This document shows positions 26,707-34,729 of a stretch of DNA of 64,000 nt, in pieces. Every line of letters begins with the position of its first letter. The stretch's first letter is position 1. Position numbers and translations under genes: made by a program. A model generated the notes under the pieces. That model was not told the DNA's origin, did no database searches, and was given only the letters and a program-made list of their open reading frames with translations. Origin of the DNA: CBDCIS01 sp965217565 (GTDB taxonomy: Bacteria; Chloroflexota; Dehalococcoidia; Lucifugimonadales; CATOSD01); contig CBDCIS010000004.1 of assembly GCA_965217565.1 (NCBI GenBank), positions 124,001 to 188,000 of the forward strand. The letters are read 5' to 3'.

Positions 26707-27705
26707 ATGACGACAACCGAGACATTGCCCTGGTTTTCTGGAGCGCAGACCTTCCTGAAATCTCCGCTCGTCAGCCTCGACCAGGTGGAGCCCGATATGG
26801 TGGTGGTTGGAGGCGCGCCCCACGACAGCACCCACGCGAGCCGTTTTGGGACCCGTATGGGCCCCAGGGGCATTCGAGAGGGTTCTCTGGCGTTTACCGA
26901 GAGGCTGATGAACACCGCGGACGGAGGCCTGCTGGACCTGAACAGCGGCACCAGGCTGACCCTCCCCTCGGCGAGCAGGCTCGTGGACGTGGGGGACTAC
27001 AACGTCTATCCCTCGGACGTGCTGAAATCCATAGAGGGTATTGCGGGAGGAGTGGCTGAGGTTGTGCGGCGAGGCGGCTTCTCGGTGTGTCTGGGGGGAG
27101 ACCATTACATCAGCTATCCATCATGTCTGGGCTATACGCGGGCGGTGACGGAGGCCAATCCCAACGTGAAGATAGGATACATCCACTTCGACGGTCACCT
27201 AGACTACGGCGACGACAACCCGGTTTGGGGGAAGTACAACCAGGGCACCAACGCGCGGCGCATCTCCGAGATCGACGTTGTATCCCACCAGAACATGTCC
27301 TGGATTGGCATACATGGCTGGGTCGATGAAGACCAGATCACGCTCATCGAGAGGAACGGAGGCAAGGTGTTCACCGCCCTGGACGTCCATGACCAGGGCC
27401 CCGTGGAGATCGCCCGCAGGGCGGCGGAGCACGCCGCTGACGGGTGCGACTTCATCTATATGACGCTGGACATCGACTTCATAGACACAGGTTTCTTTCC
27501 AGCTACGGGCTCGGTGGTCAACGATGCGATCACGCCCCAGATATGCCTTCAGATGCTCCAGGAAGTGAGAAAGTATCCTATCGCGGCTATGGACATAGTA
27601 GAGGTCTCGCCAAGGATCGACTCCTCTGAACGCTCCCTGATGATGTCAACGGAGCTTCTGCTGGGAATAATCGGCCCCAAGGCATTCGACATAAAACCAA
27701 TGTAA
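26707..27705 (+). CDS. Ureohydrolase U8 (complete metal site, DGHLD type)
   Basis: A 332-residue protein. GGDHY, D162/H164/D166 (DGHLD) and D255/D257 (TLDIDFID) are intact. The loop after motif 3 reads GFFPATGSVVNDAITPQI, lacking both the PGTGTP consensus and the guanidinium-binding Glu, as in U6 and U9. It shares the TETLPWFSGAQTFLK start, the PSCLGYTRAVTEANPNVK segment and the WIGIHGWV segment with U6 and U9. U9 starts 11 bp after its stop. Probable catalytic partner of U7. Confidence 0.88.
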   Translation: MTTTETLPWFSGAQTFLKSPLVSLDQVEPDMVVVGGAPHDSTHASRFGTRMGPRGIREGSLAFTERLMNTADGGLLDLNSGTRLTLPSASRLVDVGDYNVYPSDVLKSIEGIAGGVAEVVRRGGFSVCLGGDHYISYPSCLGYTRAVTEANPNVKIGYIHFDGHLDYGDDNPVWGKYNQGTNARRISEIDVVSHQNMSWIGIHGWVDEDQITLIERNGGKVFTALDVHDQGPVEIARRAAEHAADGCDFIYMTLDIDFIDTGFFPATGSVVNDAITPQICLQMLQEVRKYPIAAMDIVEVSPRIDSSERSLMMSTELLLGIIGPKAFDIKPM

Positions 27706-27716
27706 GGAGAGTGAAG

Positions 27717-28718
27717 ATGAGTTCTGAATCGGCTTTCCCCTGGTTCGCCGGGTCAACGACGTTTCTTAAAGCTCCCTACGCCAGTTTCGATGACATCGAA
27801 CCCGGAATGGTGGCAATCGGTGGAGCGCCCCACGATTCCACCCACGGCCATCGAGCGGGGGCCAGGTATGGGCCGCGAGGTATCCGTGAGGGCTCCCAGA
27901 CGCTGGCGGACAAACTACGAGTCGGCAACGTCCAGGGCGGCCTCATAAATGTGGGTTTGGGTAGTCATGTGCGTCTTCCCGCGGAGAGTAGGCTGGTGGA
28001 CGTGGGGGACTACAACGTTTACCCCACCGACATGGATAGGGCCGTCGAGGGCATGGCTGGAGGTGTGTACGAGGTAGTGAAACGGGGCGGCTTTTCCGTC
28101 TGTCTTGGAGGAGACCATTTCGTAGGCTATCCCTCCTGTCTCGGCTTTACTCGTGCCGTGGCTGAGGCCAATCCCAACGTGAAGGTGGGATACATTCATA
28201 TTGACGGCCATCTGGACTTTACCGACATCACTCCCCTGTTTGGAAAATACAGCAACGGCACCAACGCGCGCCGCATCTCGGAGATCGAAGTAGTGTCTCC
28301 CAAGAATATGGTGTGGATCGGCATAGATGGGTACGTGAACGCTGAGCAGGCCGACACCATCAAGAAGAACGGCGCCACGGTGTTCACGGGAATGGACGTC
28401 CAAAGCCTCGGACCGGTGGAGGTAGCGCGGCGAGCGGGGGAGTTGGCCATAGAAGGGTGCGATTACATCTACCTGAGTATGGACATCGACGTGGTGGACT
28501 CAGGATTCTCCCCGGGCACGGGATCGCCCGTGTTTGCGGCTATTACGCCCATGATGGCGATGCGGATGCTATGGGAGCTTACCAAGTTTCCTATCGGATC
28601 AATGGACTTCTGCGAGACCTCGCCCCGCCTGGACCCAACGGACCGTTCCAATATGTTGGCCCCGCAATTTATTCTGGGCATCATCGGCCCGAAGGTGTTC
28701 AACATAGACGACCGGTAG
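27717..28718 (+). CDS. Ureohydrolase U9 (complete metal site, DGHLD type)
   Basis: Last of the nine; 333 residues. GGDHF, D163/H165/D167 (DGHLD) and D256/D258 (SMDIDVVD) are intact. The loop GFSPGTGSPVFAAITPMM keeps PGTGSP but has Met in place of the substrate-binding Glu. It is the nearest paralogue of U8. ATG at 27717 has AAGGAG at 27704-27709; an in-frame GTG lies 6 nt earlier. It ends 118 bp before the DUF1989 gene. Confidence 0.88.
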   Translation: MSSESAFPWFAGSTTFLKAPYASFDDIEPGMVAIGGAPHDSTHGHRAGARYGPRGIREGSQTLADKLRVGNVQGGLINVGLGSHVRLPAESRLVDVGDYNVYPTDMDRAVEGMAGGVYEVVKRGGFSVCLGGDHFVGYPSCLGFTRAVAEANPNVKVGYIHIDGHLDFTDITPLFGKYSNGTNARRISEIEVVSPKNMVWIGIDGYVNAEQADTIKKNGATVFTGMDVQSLGPVEVARRAGELAIEGCDYIYLSMDIDVVDSGFSPGTGSPVFAAITPMMAMRMLWELTKFPIGSMDFCETSPRLDPTDRSNMLAPQFILGIIGPKVFNIDDR

Positions 28719-28836
28719 CGGCTTCAGTGAAAGCGTCGAATGAGAGTACACCCCCGGCCTCCCAGGGTAACTTGGATACCGCTGTGGCTCGGGCTTTCAC
28801 AACCGCCAACCGGGATATTGGCAGCAAGGAGCAGAG

Positions 28837-29448
28837 ATGACTACCAACGAACGGCCAATCACGCAGGTGCGTGTTCCCAGGCAATCGGGCAAAGGCGTTA
28901 TCGTGCAACGCGGCCAGCGACTCAAGGTGATCGCCGAGCAGGGGCCGCAGGTGGGAGACCTGTTTGCTTTCGTTCTCGATGACCTCGAAGAGACCCTCTC
29001 GCCGAGTCAGACGAGAAGCAGGCTGAACAAGTTCAATCTGGAGGTGGGCAAGCCGCTCTATAGCATTCGCCGCGTGCCCCTCCTTCTTCTGGAGGAGGAC
29101 AAAGTAGGCGTGCATGACCTGCTGGCCCCGGCGTGCGACACCCTTCGCTATTCGGAAGACTTCGGGATAGAGAACCATCCCAGTTGCCGGGAGAACCTCA
29201 AGGCCGCCCTGAGCGAGTTGGGTTACTCGCCTCCAGGTTATCCGGATCCCGTCAACCTCTTCCAGAACACACCCATAGCTGACGTCCAGGGCAGCCGCGA
29301 AACTCGCGAGTCCCTGGCAAAGGCTGGAGACTACGTTCTCTTCCAGGCGCTGGAGAACATCATTGCCGTGGTGTCCGCATGCCCGCAGGACATGACTATT
29401 CTCAACGGCGGGAACCCCAAAGAGCTTGTGCTCGAGGTGTATGAGTAA
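28837..29448 (+). CDS. DUF1989 / urea-carboxylase-associated family protein
   Basis: A 203-residue DUF1989 protein: GKGVIVQRGQRLKVIAEQGPQVGDLFAFVLDDLEETLSPSQTR, LLAPACDTLRY, HPSCRENLKAAL and the C-terminal CPQDMTILNGGNPKELVLEVYE are all typical. The family includes the urea-carboxylase-associated proteins, shown in other bacteria to act as the carboxyguanidine deiminase subunits of guanidine degradation. Its place directly behind nine ureohydrolases on the same strand, with AAGGAG before ATG, makes a role in guanidino or urea nitrogen metabolism plausible, but only one subunit-type gene is present here. Confidence 0.85.
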   Translation: MTTNERPITQVRVPRQSGKGVIVQRGQRLKVIAEQGPQVGDLFAFVLDDLEETLSPSQTRSRLNKFNLEVGKPLYSIRRVPLLLLEEDKVGVHDLLAPACDTLRYSEDFGIENHPSCRENLKAALSELGYSPPGYPDPVNLFQNTPIADVQGSRETRESLAKAGDYVLFQALENIIAVVSACPQDMTILNGGNPKELVLEVYE

Positions 29449-29455
29449 GCTTGGC

Positions 29456-30436
29456 CTAGATGAGGGTATTTCGGGGGAGTTCGTTTACCTGTACGGGGAA
29501 GTCTGCTTTGATTGCGCGCGCCGTGGCCGCGAGCGAAGGGGGCACAGGCATATACTCTAACCCCAACTCTGTGCGCGACTTGGCGTTATTGACGATAGGC
29601 CTGCCCGCGAACCCTGGAGGCGAGTCCGGAAAACCCGAGCCCTGGAATGCCTCGATTGGCGAGTCCGTGGATGTGTGAGCCGTTTGCGGTGGTTGGTAGC
29701 CTAAAGCCTCAGCGATGATGCCATAGAAGGCCACCGCCGTGAGGGTCTCCGCCGAGATTAGGTACCGCTCCCCCGAGGTCCCGCGCTCCATCGCTAGAAT
29801 CTGTCCTCTGGCAACATCGTCCACGTGAACTATCGGAATGTGGACTTCTGGGTCAATGGGGGCTATTTCTTCTCCCAGGATGAACCGCGTGATATCCGGG
29901 GGTACGTTGCGATCTCCGATCCCGAATATCAGGGGCGGATTTGTGGCCATAACCCGCGTCCCGCTTCCGGCGTGGGAGAGAGCTTCTATTTCACCCAGAT
30001 ATTTGCTGTGGCCGTATGGATGGAGAAATCCGTATCGAGGCTGGGTATCCTCCGCGATTATCGACCCCTTGGGCTGGGTGCCGAAGACAGCGATGCTGCT
30101 GGTGTACACAGCGTCGCCAATCTCCGCCTCCCTAGCGGCCTCGAAGACGGCCCTGGTCGCCGTGACGTTGGATCGATAGTAGTCCTCGGGCCTGGCCCAG
30201 CCGTTATCGACCAGACTGGCGACGTGGTGCAACTGTTGGCACCCCTTCATCGCCTTGGCAAGGAATGCCACATCGTACAGGTCTCCTCGAACTATCGATA
30301 CGCCCAAGGACTCCAGGTGACCGGTATCACTGGTAGGGCGAGCGATCACTTTCACCTCGTGGCCCTGTTCCACGAGCATGTCTGCCAAACGCCGACCAAC
30401 AAATCCGGTACCACCCGTGACGAAAACACTGGTCAT
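29456..30436 (-). CDS. NAD-dependent epimerase/dehydratase (extended SDR, 3-beta-HSD-like)
   Basis: A 326-residue extended SDR. Rossmann motif VFVTGGTGFVGRRLADML at the N-terminus; HHVASLV; VYTSSIAVFG with the catalytic Ser region; YGHSKYLGE with Tyr-x3-Lys. The C-terminal half resembles nucleoside-sugar or dihydroflavonol-reductase-like members. Start chosen at the ATG 30436 (MTSVFVTGG). Convergent with the DUF1989 gene, 7 bp between stops. Substrate unknown. Confidence 0.85.
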   Translation of the reverse strand: MTSVFVTGGTGFVGRRLADMLVEQGHEVKVIARPTSDTGHLESLGVSIVRGDLYDVAFLAKAMKGCQQLHHVASLVDNGWARPEDYYRSNVTATRAVFEAAREAEIGDAVYTSSIAVFGTQPKGSIIAEDTQPRYGFLHPYGHSKYLGEIEALSHAGSGTRVMATNPPLIFGIGDRNVPPDITRFILGEEIAPIDPEVHIPIVHVDDVARGQILAMERGTSGERYLISAETLTAVAFYGIIAEALGYQPPQTAHTSTDSPIEAFQGSGFPDSPPGFAGRPIVNNAKSRTELGLEYMPVPPSLAATARAIKADFPVQVNELPRNTLI

Positions 30437-30625
30437 TGGATGTCCCTGAGGGAAGCGCCGACGGGAATACACTTGGACCGAAGCTTCCCTAAGTTAGGAT
30501 TGGTTGCCCCCGATTGCGCCGAAGATAACATTGTCCCAAAGCGCTGTCAACGCGGCTCGGCGAGCCAGATTCCCCACCCAAACGCAGGTCTTCGCCCACT
30601 GACCTCGTCAACAAGGCACTAAGTG

Positions 30626-30746
30626 ACTATCTCAAAACTACTCTGGAGCATCAAAGTTTCGCATCCCAACGCACGTGGATTGCCGAGCGGCGAGCCATTG
30701 CGATGGGTTCCTGCTTTCGCGGGAAAGACGGCACTTTTGAGATAGT
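30626..30746. mobile_element. MITE-like inverted-repeat element, copy 1
   Basis: Terminal inverted repeats ACTATCTCAAAA / TTTTGAGATAGT bound 121 bp. The interior (CTACTCTGGAGCATCAAAG, CATCCCAACGCACGTGGATT, CTTTCGCGGGAAAGACG) is nearly identical to the reverse complement of the element at 43908-44000, apart from about 28 extra bases at 30681-30708. It has no coding capacity. Confidence 0.75.
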
Positions 30747-30868
30747 TTCTAAGAGGTGACCGGCAGTGACAATAGGCTTTACCAGCGAGGCGCGCCATTA
30801 TGACTCAGGAAGCGGTGTGCCAAGCCGCTCGTTCCAGTCAGGTGGTCGATTTGGAACGGTTGGTAGTG

Positions 30869-30897
30869 TTGACAAGTTCACTCTGGATGGCTATCCT
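30869..30897 (+). promoter_or_regulatory. Sigma70-type promoter of the ABC transporter operon
   Basis: TTGACA (30869-30874), 17-bp spacer, TATCCT (30892-30897). It lies about 80 bp upstream of the GTG start of the substrate-binding protein. Confidence 0.55.
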
Positions 30898-30975
30898 ACC
30901 CGCGTATAAAATAAACAGGTAGGGTTACGCAGAAACCCTTAGGAATCTGTTTGCCTGATTTAAGGAGGTAACCGA

Positions 30976-32661
30976 GTGTCGTTCCTACGAATGAAATACA
31001 CATGGTTGGCAATTGCCTTAGCGGGCGTCATGGCGCTTGTCCTTGCGTGCGGCGGTGGTGATGAGGAACCCGCTGCCGCCGCGCCCACTACGGCCCCCGC
31101 TGCGGCGGCGCAGCCAACTACGGCCCCAGCAGCGGCCGCTCCATCGGAACCCACCGTGACAGAACACGTGAGGATGGCGCAGGGCGCCGAGCCCAACAGC
31201 ATGTACAGTCGAGACAGGGCTTCCCTTCAGAACGTGCTGTTCCAGAAGAACATATGGGACCCGCTAGTAGAGATCATAGATGACGAGCTATCCGGTCGCC
31301 TCGCTGTAGCGTGGGAGACGAACAGTGACTTCACAAAATGGACGTGGACACTCCGGGAAGGGGTCACATTCCATAACGGCGATCCGTTCAACGCTGAGGC
31401 CGCGAAGAAGGCGGTCGAGCACGTAAGGACCGCTGAACCAGCTTTGCGGGGTACCCCGTATTACAAGGACACTATCGACGTTGTGGTGGAGGGAGAGTAC
31501 ACCCTGAGCTGGACGCTGAACACCCCTCACCCGATTCAACCGTTCGAAGAGACAAACTTCTTCAACGGCATCGAGCACGTGGACCTGCTCAATGAGGTCG
31601 GGCTAGACAACTTCAGGCTCCGCCCAGTGGGCGGGGCCACGGGCGCGTACAAGTTCGTGGACTGGGTCGAGCTTGAGAAGGTGGAGCTTGAGGCGAACCG
31701 GGACTGGTTCGGCCCCCAGGCCGCCGTGATGCCCGAGAAAGCGACCGTTTTCGCCATCCCGGACCCGGCCACCAGGTTGGCGGCGCTCCTGAACGATGAG
31801 ATCGACTGGCTGGTCAACCCGCTTATACCGCAGGTGGAGACCATCAGCAACAGTCCGGAACATCGAATCATGTCCGAGGGGCAGTTCGACGTCCAGGTCT
31901 ACTACGTCAACCCCGGCCGTGTCGCCGCGCTCCACGACAGGCGGCTGCGACAGGCTATCAGCGAGGCCATAGACCGTGAGACCGTCCTGAACGACGTGCT
32001 GGGCGGGTTCGGCTCCCTTCTGCATGGCAACGTGCCATCCACAAGCATCATTTACGATCCTAACGAACCCCCGTTCCCCAACTACGACCTGGAGAATGCC
32101 AAGCGGCTCGTCGCGGAGTTGAAGGCTGAGGGAGTGTACAACGATGAGCCGATCGAGTTCCTGGCCCCCAGGGGCGTGTACAACGAGGACGTGAGGCAGA
32201 ACCAGGTCGTCGCCGATATGGTGTCGCAGGCCGGCATCAACGCGGTGGCGTTTATCGCGGACGACGCCATCCGGGAAGAGAAGACCGGCGCGGGCGCCTG
32301 CGACTGGGACTACCAGTTCAGACTGCCCGTGGATACGCACGGCGACCCGGAGGGCTGGCACTGGAGAAGCGTGAACCCAGAGGTTACCACCGTGCGCTGG
32401 TGCGGCTGGGAGGAGACCTCCCCCGGCGTGTGGGAGGACGAATACATCAATGACTGGATCCGGTTGGGCAACGAGGCCAAAGTGCTCCCCGTTGGCGCTG
32501 CGCGTAACGCAAAGTGGAAAGAGGCCTACGCCGCTCTGAACAAGTCTTACGCCGTTCTTGGCCTCTACCAGCTCAACTTCGTGTACGGTGTCTCGAACGA
32601 GTGGGACTGGAAGGTAGAGAAGCGAGAGGCGGCATACATCTGGCTGTTCGCGAAACGCTAG
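30976..32661 (+). CDS. ABC transporter substrate-binding lipoprotein (SBP_bac_5, oligopeptide type)
   Basis: Encodes 561 residues. A signal peptide with lipobox (WLAIALAGVMALVLAC, Cys ~25) is followed by an Ala/Pro/Thr-rich linker (AAAAPTTAPAAAAQPTTAP) usual in Chloroflexota lipoproteins. Family-5 features are WDPLVEIIDDELSGRLAVAWETNSDFTKWTWTLREGVTFHNGDPFNAE and DRRLRQAISEAIDRETVLNDVLGG. GTG start with AAGGAGGT upstream. Binds peptides or other organic cations outside the membrane; followed by two permease genes, but no ATPase genes are in the window. Position after the ureohydrolases suggests a guanidino compound as a candidate ligand. Confidence 0.9.
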   Translation: MSFLRMKYTWLAIALAGVMALVLACGGGDEEPAAAAPTTAPAAAAQPTTAPAAAAPSEPTVTEHVRMAQGAEPNSMYSRDRASLQNVLFQKNIWDPLVEIIDDELSGRLAVAWETNSDFTKWTWTLREGVTFHNGDPFNAEAAKKAVEHVRTAEPALRGTPYYKDTIDVVVEGEYTLSWTLNTPHPIQPFEETNFFNGIEHVDLLNEVGLDNFRLRPVGGATGAYKFVDWVELEKVELEANRDWFGPQAAVMPEKATVFAIPDPATRLAALLNDEIDWLVNPLIPQVETISNSPEHRIMSEGQFDVQVYYVNPGRVAALHDRRLRQAISEAIDRETVLNDVLGGFGSLLHGNVPSTSIIYDPNEPPFPNYDLENAKRLVAELKAEGVYNDEPIEFLAPRGVYNEDVRQNQVVADMVSQAGINAVAFIADDAIREEKTGAGACDWDYQFRLPVDTHGDPEGWHWRSVNPEVTTVRWCGWEETSPGVWEDEYINDWIRLGNEAKVLPVGAARNAKWKEAYAALNKSYAVLGLYQLNFVYGVSNEWDWKVEKREAAYIWLFAKR

Positions 32662-32732
32662 GCTACGACTTCCCAAGGCCAATGATCAGATAACGATTAG
32701 TAAGTTCAAGTAGCCACTGAAAGCCGTGGGCA

Positions 32733-32770
32733 GACACCGGCGGGCGCTGGAACAAGCGCCCGCCGGTGTC
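32733..32770 (+). terminator. Perfect 16-bp hairpin between binding-protein and permease genes
   Basis: GACACCGGCGGGCGCT, loop GGAACA, then the exact reverse complement. There is no U-run after it. In this position such hairpins often stabilise or attenuate the message, giving more binding protein than permease. Confidence 0.6.
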
Positions 32771-32802
32771 GATTAGACCCCGGACAAGAGGTGTAAGTCC
32801 AG

Positions 32803-33777
32803 ATGGGCAGATTCCTTGCCAGACGAATACCTCGCGCCATCATCGTTCTAGTAGTTATCTCCTCAATCGTATTCTTCACCACTCGCCTGTCCGGTGACGT
32901 GGTGGGAATGATGCTGGGTGAGCGCGTCGAACCCGGCCAAGAGGAGATAATTCGCAAGCAACTCGGCTTGGACCGTCCCCTAATCGTGCAATTCGGCACC
33001 TTCTGGTGGGATATTCTCCGTGGCGATTGGGGCGACTCAATCTGGCGGCATCAGTCCGCTCTTTCGCTGGTGAGCGCGCGCCTGCCGGCAACATTGGAAC
33101 TGGCCATAGCCTCTTTCATCATCACCATGATTCTCGCCGTCCCCGCGGGAATCTTCGCTGCCGTAAGGCGTGGCTCCAAATCGGACCAGGCGGTGATGTC
33201 GATCGCGGTATTGGGCCAAGCCTGGCCCAGTTTCTGGATGGGCATAATAATGATCCTGGTATTCTCGGTGCAGCTTGGCTGGTTGCCCACGCATGGTCGT
33301 GGTGATGCGACGGAGTTCTTCGGGATCAGCTGGCTGAATTTCAGCTTTCACACCTTGGATGGACTGAAACACCTTGCCATGCCGGCGATAGTCCTGGCCT
33401 TCCTTCCCATGGCCATCATAGCGCGGATCACCCGCTCCGCTATGCTGGAGGTACTCAGGCAGGACTACATCCGCACTGCCCGGGCCAAAGGACTTCACGA
33501 TAACGCCGTGCTTTTAAGGCACGCCGTAAAGAACGCAGCTATCCCCGTGGTGACCATCGTAGGGATTCAGACGGGATTTTTCCTGGCAGGCGCGGTTATC
33601 ACTGAAACGGTGTTTGCCTGGCCGGGCCTCGGCCGCGAGTCGATAGAAGCGATTCAAAAGCGCGACTTCGCCGTGGTGCAGGCCGCCATACTTGTCATAG
33701 CTTCCATCTTCGTGTTCGTAAACCTCATAGTAGATATGATCTATGGATTGCTGGATCCAAGGATCAGGTACAGCTAG
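32803..33777 (+). CDS. ABC transporter permease, DppB type
   Basis: A 324-residue inner-membrane permease: N-terminal RRIPRAIIVLVVISSIVFFTTRLSGD, the DppB-type GLDRPLIVQFGTFWWDILRGDWG periplasmic segment, several transmembrane helices and the EAA loop ITRSAMLEVLRQDYIRTARAKGL that contacts the ATPase. C-terminal VFVNLIVDMIYGLLDPRIRYS is typical. It follows the binding-protein gene after an intervening hairpin, and the DppC gene begins 15 bp after it. Confidence 0.92.
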   Translation: MGRFLARRIPRAIIVLVVISSIVFFTTRLSGDVVGMMLGERVEPGQEEIIRKQLGLDRPLIVQFGTFWWDILRGDWGDSIWRHQSALSLVSARLPATLELAIASFIITMILAVPAGIFAAVRRGSKSDQAVMSIAVLGQAWPSFWMGIIMILVFSVQLGWLPTHGRGDATEFFGISWLNFSFHTLDGLKHLAMPAIVLAFLPMAIIARITRSAMLEVLRQDYIRTARAKGLHDNAVLLRHAVKNAAIPVVTIVGIQTGFFLAGAVITETVFAWPGLGRESIEAIQKRDFAVVQAAILVIASIFVFVNLIVDMIYGLLDPRIRYS

Positions 33778-33792
33778 CTGGCTAGGACTACC

Positions 33793-34728
33793 ATGGACGA
33801 TACTGGCATCTCAGCAGCGCCGTTCCGGCGAACCGGGTCCCACACCACTTTTCTCCAGAAGATAAAGAGGTTGCGGATTCGCTTCATGGCGTGGTTTGGA
33901 ATCGTCATGCTGGTCCTATTCTCCCTGGGCGCGATCCTGGCCGGCGTGATCTCTCCGTACCATCCTCACAGCCAGGAGTTGAAAGACGTCCTCAAGCCGC
34001 CCAGCTTGAGTCCCGTCGAAAGGACCGGACGGACCTACATCCTGGGCAGCGACGACCTGGGCAGGGATGTCTTCAGCCGCGTGCTTCATGGCTCCCGCAT
34101 CTCCCTTGGCATTGGCTTCGCGGCAGTGGTCATTGGCGCAGTCACCGGAACCGCCGCCGGGCTTGTGGCCGGATTCTACTCAGGCGAATCGGGCTCCCGC
34201 AAGTATATCGACGAAGTCATCATGGGGTTGGCGGACATTCAGCTCAGTATGCCCAGTATCCTTGTGGCCATTGCCATAATCGGCTCCCTCGGTCCAGGGT
34301 TGGTTAAATTGACCCTGGTTATCGCCTTGACGGGATGGGTCACCTACGCCCGCACAATGCGTGGGCAGGTGCTCAGCATAAAGGAGACGGAGTACGTCAC
34401 GGCGGCGCGCGCCGTAGGAGCCAACACTCAGAACATAATGATCCGGCACATTCTACCCAACGCCGCCTCCTCTCTCTTCGTGGTAGCAACCCTGGACATG
34501 GCCCGGGTTATCCTTTTGGAGGCCGGGTTGAGCTTCTTGGGTCTGGGAATCCAACCACCCACGGCGAGCTGGGGGCAGATGCTTCAGGAAGGCAGGGGCT
34601 ATCTTCACAATGGTTGGTGGCTGTCCAGCTTCCCGGGCATTGCTCTTACCCTGGTAGTTCTGGGCGTGCAGCAGATTGGTGACTGGCTGAGAGACATTTT
34701 GGACCCTGCCCTCAGAGGCACGGATTAG
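33793..34728 (+). CDS. ABC transporter permease, DppC type
   Basis: A 311-residue second permease of the oligopeptide/dipeptide type. Seen: the N-terminal cytoplasmic segment and TM1 (WFGIVMLVLFSLGAILAGVISPYHP), YILGSDDLGRDVFSRVLHGSRISLGIG (DppC signature), the EAA loop IKETEYVTAARAVGANTQNIMIRHILPN, and the end GVQQIGDWLRDILDPALRGTD. It closes the visible operon; the cognate ATPases must be encoded elsewhere. Confidence 0.92.
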   Translation: MDDTGISAAPFRRTGSHTTFLQKIKRLRIRFMAWFGIVMLVLFSLGAILAGVISPYHPHSQELKDVLKPPSLSPVERTGRTYILGSDDLGRDVFSRVLHGSRISLGIGFAAVVIGAVTGTAAGLVAGFYSGESGSRKYIDEVIMGLADIQLSMPSILVAIAIIGSLGPGLVKLTLVIALTGWVTYARTMRGQVLSIKETEYVTAARAVGANTQNIMIRHILPNAASSLFVVATLDMARVILLEAGLSFLGLGIQPPTASWGQMLQEGRGYLHNGWWLSSFPGIALTLVVLGVQQIGDWLRDILDPALRGTD

Positions 34729-34729
34729 G

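Larger units (their letters stand above)
30437..30975. other. Intergenic, holds a MITE-like element and a promoter
   Basis: About 540 bp between the divergent epimerase and the ABC binding-protein gene. It contains the inverted-repeat element at 30626-30746 and a sigma70-type promoter at 30869-30897, both listed separately. No gene was seen. Confidence 0.6.

Noticed and set aside
25683..26951. A 422-codon minus-strand frame across U7 and U8
   Set aside because: It is antisense to two clear ureohydrolases; the translated sequence is low-complexity and it bridges two genes.
31603..32682. A 359-codon minus-strand frame opposite the ABC binding protein
   Set aside because: Antisense shadow of a clear lipoprotein gene; no ribosome-binding site.
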